A stretch of DNA of 64,000 bases from Paragonimus skrjabini miyazakii (taxonomy: Eukaryota > Platyhelminthes > Trematoda > Plagiorchiida > Troglotrematidae). This document shows, one piece after another, positions 61,085 through 64,000 of the stretch. Location: NCBI GenBank assembly GCA_014338405.1, contig JTDE01001386.1, forward strand, positions 53,246 to 117,245. Reading direction: 5' to 3'. A program made the translations under genes and the position numbers. Each line of letters begins with the position of its first letter. Position 1 is the stretch's first letter. The notes beneath the pieces were generated by a model. It saw only the letters and a list, made by a program, of their open reading frames with translations. It was not told where the DNA came from and ran no database searches.

Positions 61085-62004
61085 ATAGAACGACCTCACC
61101 AAAATAGTCACAATAAAGGCGGAACTGTAATTTAGAGACTCTTTAATTGATTTCAGGTTTGCTGCAGTGAACCATAGGATGTGTTTTGATGGCTAAATTA
61201 CTAGTGCAACACAGGTGAAAGCATGCGTTATTGATTCTCGAGCGATGACCTGAAACATTCATTATGATGTAGAAGTTTTGAATGGTGTACTAGTACTCCC
61301 CATATGATCCAGTCTATACTCACATTTGGGGACGAAAGAAGAATGAACCTTGGTAGTTACAGCTTCCGTTGGTGATGTTGATTAACTTTCCCTTAATAAA
61401 AATCGTGCAAACATTTTTGTGATCTAATCAGCTTAGACCAGCAATGCATTCACCGTTGACTCGTGAACAGAAATAAGTCCATAAGATGGGAACACTGTCA
61501 ACAAGACGAATTTGTCGACCTGGTTTTGTCAAGAAATCTTTCCAACACACCAGCATATTTTGTTGTCATGCTGTAAAAAAATTAACTTCGTTTGCGATGA
61601 AATATGATCACCTGGGACTTGGTTAAAAGAAATTGTGTAAATTATTTCACAATGGAATATTAAGAACAATAGAATATTGAAAGATTCCTTTTGTGGGCGA
61701 CGACCTATTTGGACAAAACAATGCGATTGGCAACTGGAGCGATGAGTTATTAACAACAGCAAGAAACACTGAATATATTTCCCGAACCTAATTTAAGTGA
61801 ATTCTTGTCACGTCCTGTCTTATCTCGATCACAGATGAGTGTTGCTCAAGAATTGGTACCGCAACAATCTGTCCTCACTCGAGCTGACTATACAATAATG
61901 GCATGATCATCAGTAGTGTTGATAATGTACTGAGTGGGAGCGCAGGGAGTCAACTTAGGTGCAGGAACCCACTTGATCTGAGTTCACTGTGGATCAATAC
62001 AAAC
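61085..62004. other. non-coding stretch, nothing recognised
   Basis: One 77-codon minus frame (61529-61762) is unassigned. No other feature was supported. Confidence 0.4.
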
Positions 62005-62108
62005 CAGTTAGCATCACCGAATATGACACTGCTGAGTGTGTTACGTTATTCAACTGGGTAGAAATGGAATACCAGTGCAGTTGTGATCTCACTATCCCAA
62101 ACATCCAG
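62005..62108 (+). other. weak candidate exon
   Basis: An open, protein-like frame (QYKPVSITEYDTAECVTLFN ... EYQCSCDLTIPNIQ) runs into a strong donor (cag|gtaagt at 62108/62109). No acceptor of comparable quality was fixed and no family was recognised. Confidence 0.2.
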
Positions 62109-62581
62109 GTAAGTGGTATAGTCAACGCTTATTGACTGTCTATCAGGTGGACGCTAAATTCAGGAACAGGAAAGCAATCCATCGCGCGACGTGTCCACAT
62201 GTGTTGTAGTTTCACGGGGTACTGTCTCAGTTGTGCACTTTGCCGCAGGCTAGACATGTGGGTAAAGCAGGCAGGCGGACATTAAGGTGCCGGATTTAAT
62301 TCGATTTAATTCCAATCGACTGACTCACTATTTATTTAGAGTTCAAGAGTGCAAGCACGTATGTCGATAAGTCAATGTGTGTAGCTCAGTATGTATTAGG
62401 ATTTATTATCAGTTCTAATCCTGAGTAAGTAGTTGTTGTAGCATGCAAGCCGGCTGTTTCTCCTCCGGTTGTCCGTTACACTTTCGGACCAACTTTGGGG
62501 CTATATGGAGACACCAGGGGACAACGTTCTTCCGTAGTAGGGGGTTCCAGCAACAATCCTGTGAAAGGAAACAACAAGAAC

Positions 62582-62665
62582 ACGCATGAGCCAAAGGCCC
62601 AGTAAGCCATGCACACGACTTACACAAACAATAACTAAAATGGCGCCGACAACACAGCAGCACGC
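62582..62665. repeat. dispersed repeat, copy 2 (partner at 3.8 kb)
   Basis: Matches 3773-3856 in the same orientation: gcatgagcca-aggcccagtaag, catgcacac-acttacaca, then tggcg-c and acaac blocks. Confidence 0.65.
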
Positions 62666-62862
62666 TCCGTCACCAATTCAAATTCAACTAGTGCGCGCCT
62701 GCTGGTTTCGGTCGCACGTTACAGTTGTCAACAGCATGTTATTGTAAATAGATCGACGCCATCAAAGAGAGGACTGAGAACATCCTTCAGTACGGCTATT
62801 GAACCAAATAACTGGTAAATACTGATGCTGCTTCCAATAACCGAATTTAAAGCGAAATAATA

Positions 62863-63048
62863 ATGACACGTAACATTGTAACACTTATTTGTGTTCAAGA
62901 AGAGCTGGTCAATACCAAGTGTCAACAGAATATACAAGATGAGTATTTTTGCAATCAGCTTGGCTTGCAGAAAGCTTTCGAACTATACTGTGAGTCAGTG
63001 TATTCCATACTAGGCAGTCGTCAAGTCAATGTATGTTCTACTCAGTGA
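62863..63048 (+). other. weak candidate exon
   Basis: A 61-codon frame with protein-like composition (EELVNTKCQQNIQDEYFCNQ, KAFELYCESVYSILGSR) ends next to a possible donor (aat|gtatgt near 63030). Its phase does not join simply to the candidate at 62108. The family is not recognised. Confidence 0.2.
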
Positions 63049-63049
63049 A

Positions 63050-64000
63050 TAATTCTAGATTGTCTTTCGTGCAGATTTTTGGTCAAACTAGTTTTTAATA
63101 TAGTACCTAGCCGTGAAAATCAAATATGCCTTGGAAAAGCACGCCATCGGCACGTACGATCATTCAGTACACATGGTAATGTTCTCACGGGTTTCACAGG
63201 TACCAAGTGAGCACTGGAGTAAACGGATTTTGCTGTGCACTGGACGGCGATAACTAACTCATCACACTAAACCGATTTCTGTGCGGAGATTTAAACAAGC
63301 ACACACAAAACTTGTCAGCTATGCACGGTGTACTCAGTTGACACATTTAGTCTACATACGTTTCTGAGTGTCAAAGTTCGTTGGACTGTATGTTTCTGCT
63401 GGCTTTGAAACCCTCCGGAACTCCGTTGCAGTTCATAACATTGGATGTTCTGTACGAATGGCATTGCTTACGGTAAAATTTACTTAATGACAAAAAAGCT
63501 GTAACAATCGCGGTAATTCATCTTCAGTTATAAAACAGTCCGGTACACAGCAATTAATATTGCATTCAGACTAGAGTGTGAAGGGGTTGAATCCCACAAC
63601 TCATAAATTTGTCATTGTTGCTTTCATTTGCAGTAGTGACAAAATAAATTTACGAAGAATGCTTAAAATTATGTTTCCGAGACAGTGATAGCCACCAATA
63701 ATGAAAATGACATATCACGAAATGTTAACAGTACGTTTACTGTCCTCAGTCACGAACATAAAATATTAGAATGTGTAGGGCACGTAGATAGTAACCACAA
63801 CAGAAACGGTCAGATATTTAGCGTTAGGTTAAAAGAAGAGTTGTTATTAGTTCCAGGGTAGAGAAACTATCTGCGTCAACATCATACATACTTCCAAGGA
63901 AGGAGGACGGGCAGTGATCCATACTACCTCTGAGAATGCTGGGACGTACGGATTCCGATTGTGCACTAACACGTCAAGTGTGTTATCCACGCCGACAACG
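63050..64000. other. non-coding stretch to window end
   Basis: No gene, RNA or repeat was recognised. Confidence 0.45.

Overview
This window is eukaryotic genomic DNA. It has short exons bounded by GT/AG splice sites, many decayed retroelements, tRNA-derived SINE-like repeats and a 100-N assembly gap, and it shows no operons, Shine-Dalgarno sites or long ORFs. The gene content (an invertebrate FANK1 orthologue and a tetraspanin), introns of about 40-50 nt beside introns of several kb, and the mix of RTE-like, CR1/jockey-like and Ty3/Gypsy relics fit a flatworm, most likely a trematode. The taxon is an inference; no species-specific marker is visible.

Layout. 1-4 kb: a 113-bp tandem repeat, a tRNA-derived SINE-like element, a 25-bp perfect hairpin and an intronless 241-codon ORF on the minus strand. 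4-19 kb: gene-poor. It holds a GC-rich block with a diverged tandem repeat (about 5.2-6.5 kb, third unit at 7.6 kb), an RTE-like relic whose YADD box reads YAVD (12.2-13.7 kb) and a few unassigned ORFs. 19.6-36.2 kb: the clearest gene, a full-length FANK1 orthologue of 8 exons and 337 residues (fibronectin type III domain plus ankyrin repeats). Its large introns carry an RTE 3' end, a SINE, a possible Penelope GIY-YIG fragment, an MFS-like fragment, a Ty3/Gypsy RNase H and integrase relic, and the N gap.

37.0-42.2 kb: exons of a tetraspanin gene on the minus strand, convergent with FANK1. The end of TM1, TM2, the large-loop CCG exon and the GC exon are visible; the exon for the start of TM1 and the TM3 exon were not found. 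A Tc1-like transposase relic lies inside it. 44.5-47.1 kb: a CR1/jockey-like element with ORF1-like, endonuclease and RT-thumb pieces but no RT core, interrupted by a SINE. 47-64 kb: mostly repeats and unassigned sequence, with weak coding candidates at 55.0, 56.6 and 62-63 kb.

The two recognised genes have unrelated functions, and nothing indicates co-regulation beyond their tail-to-tail arrangement. Exon boundaries come from reading splice signals and frame by eye and have no transcript support.
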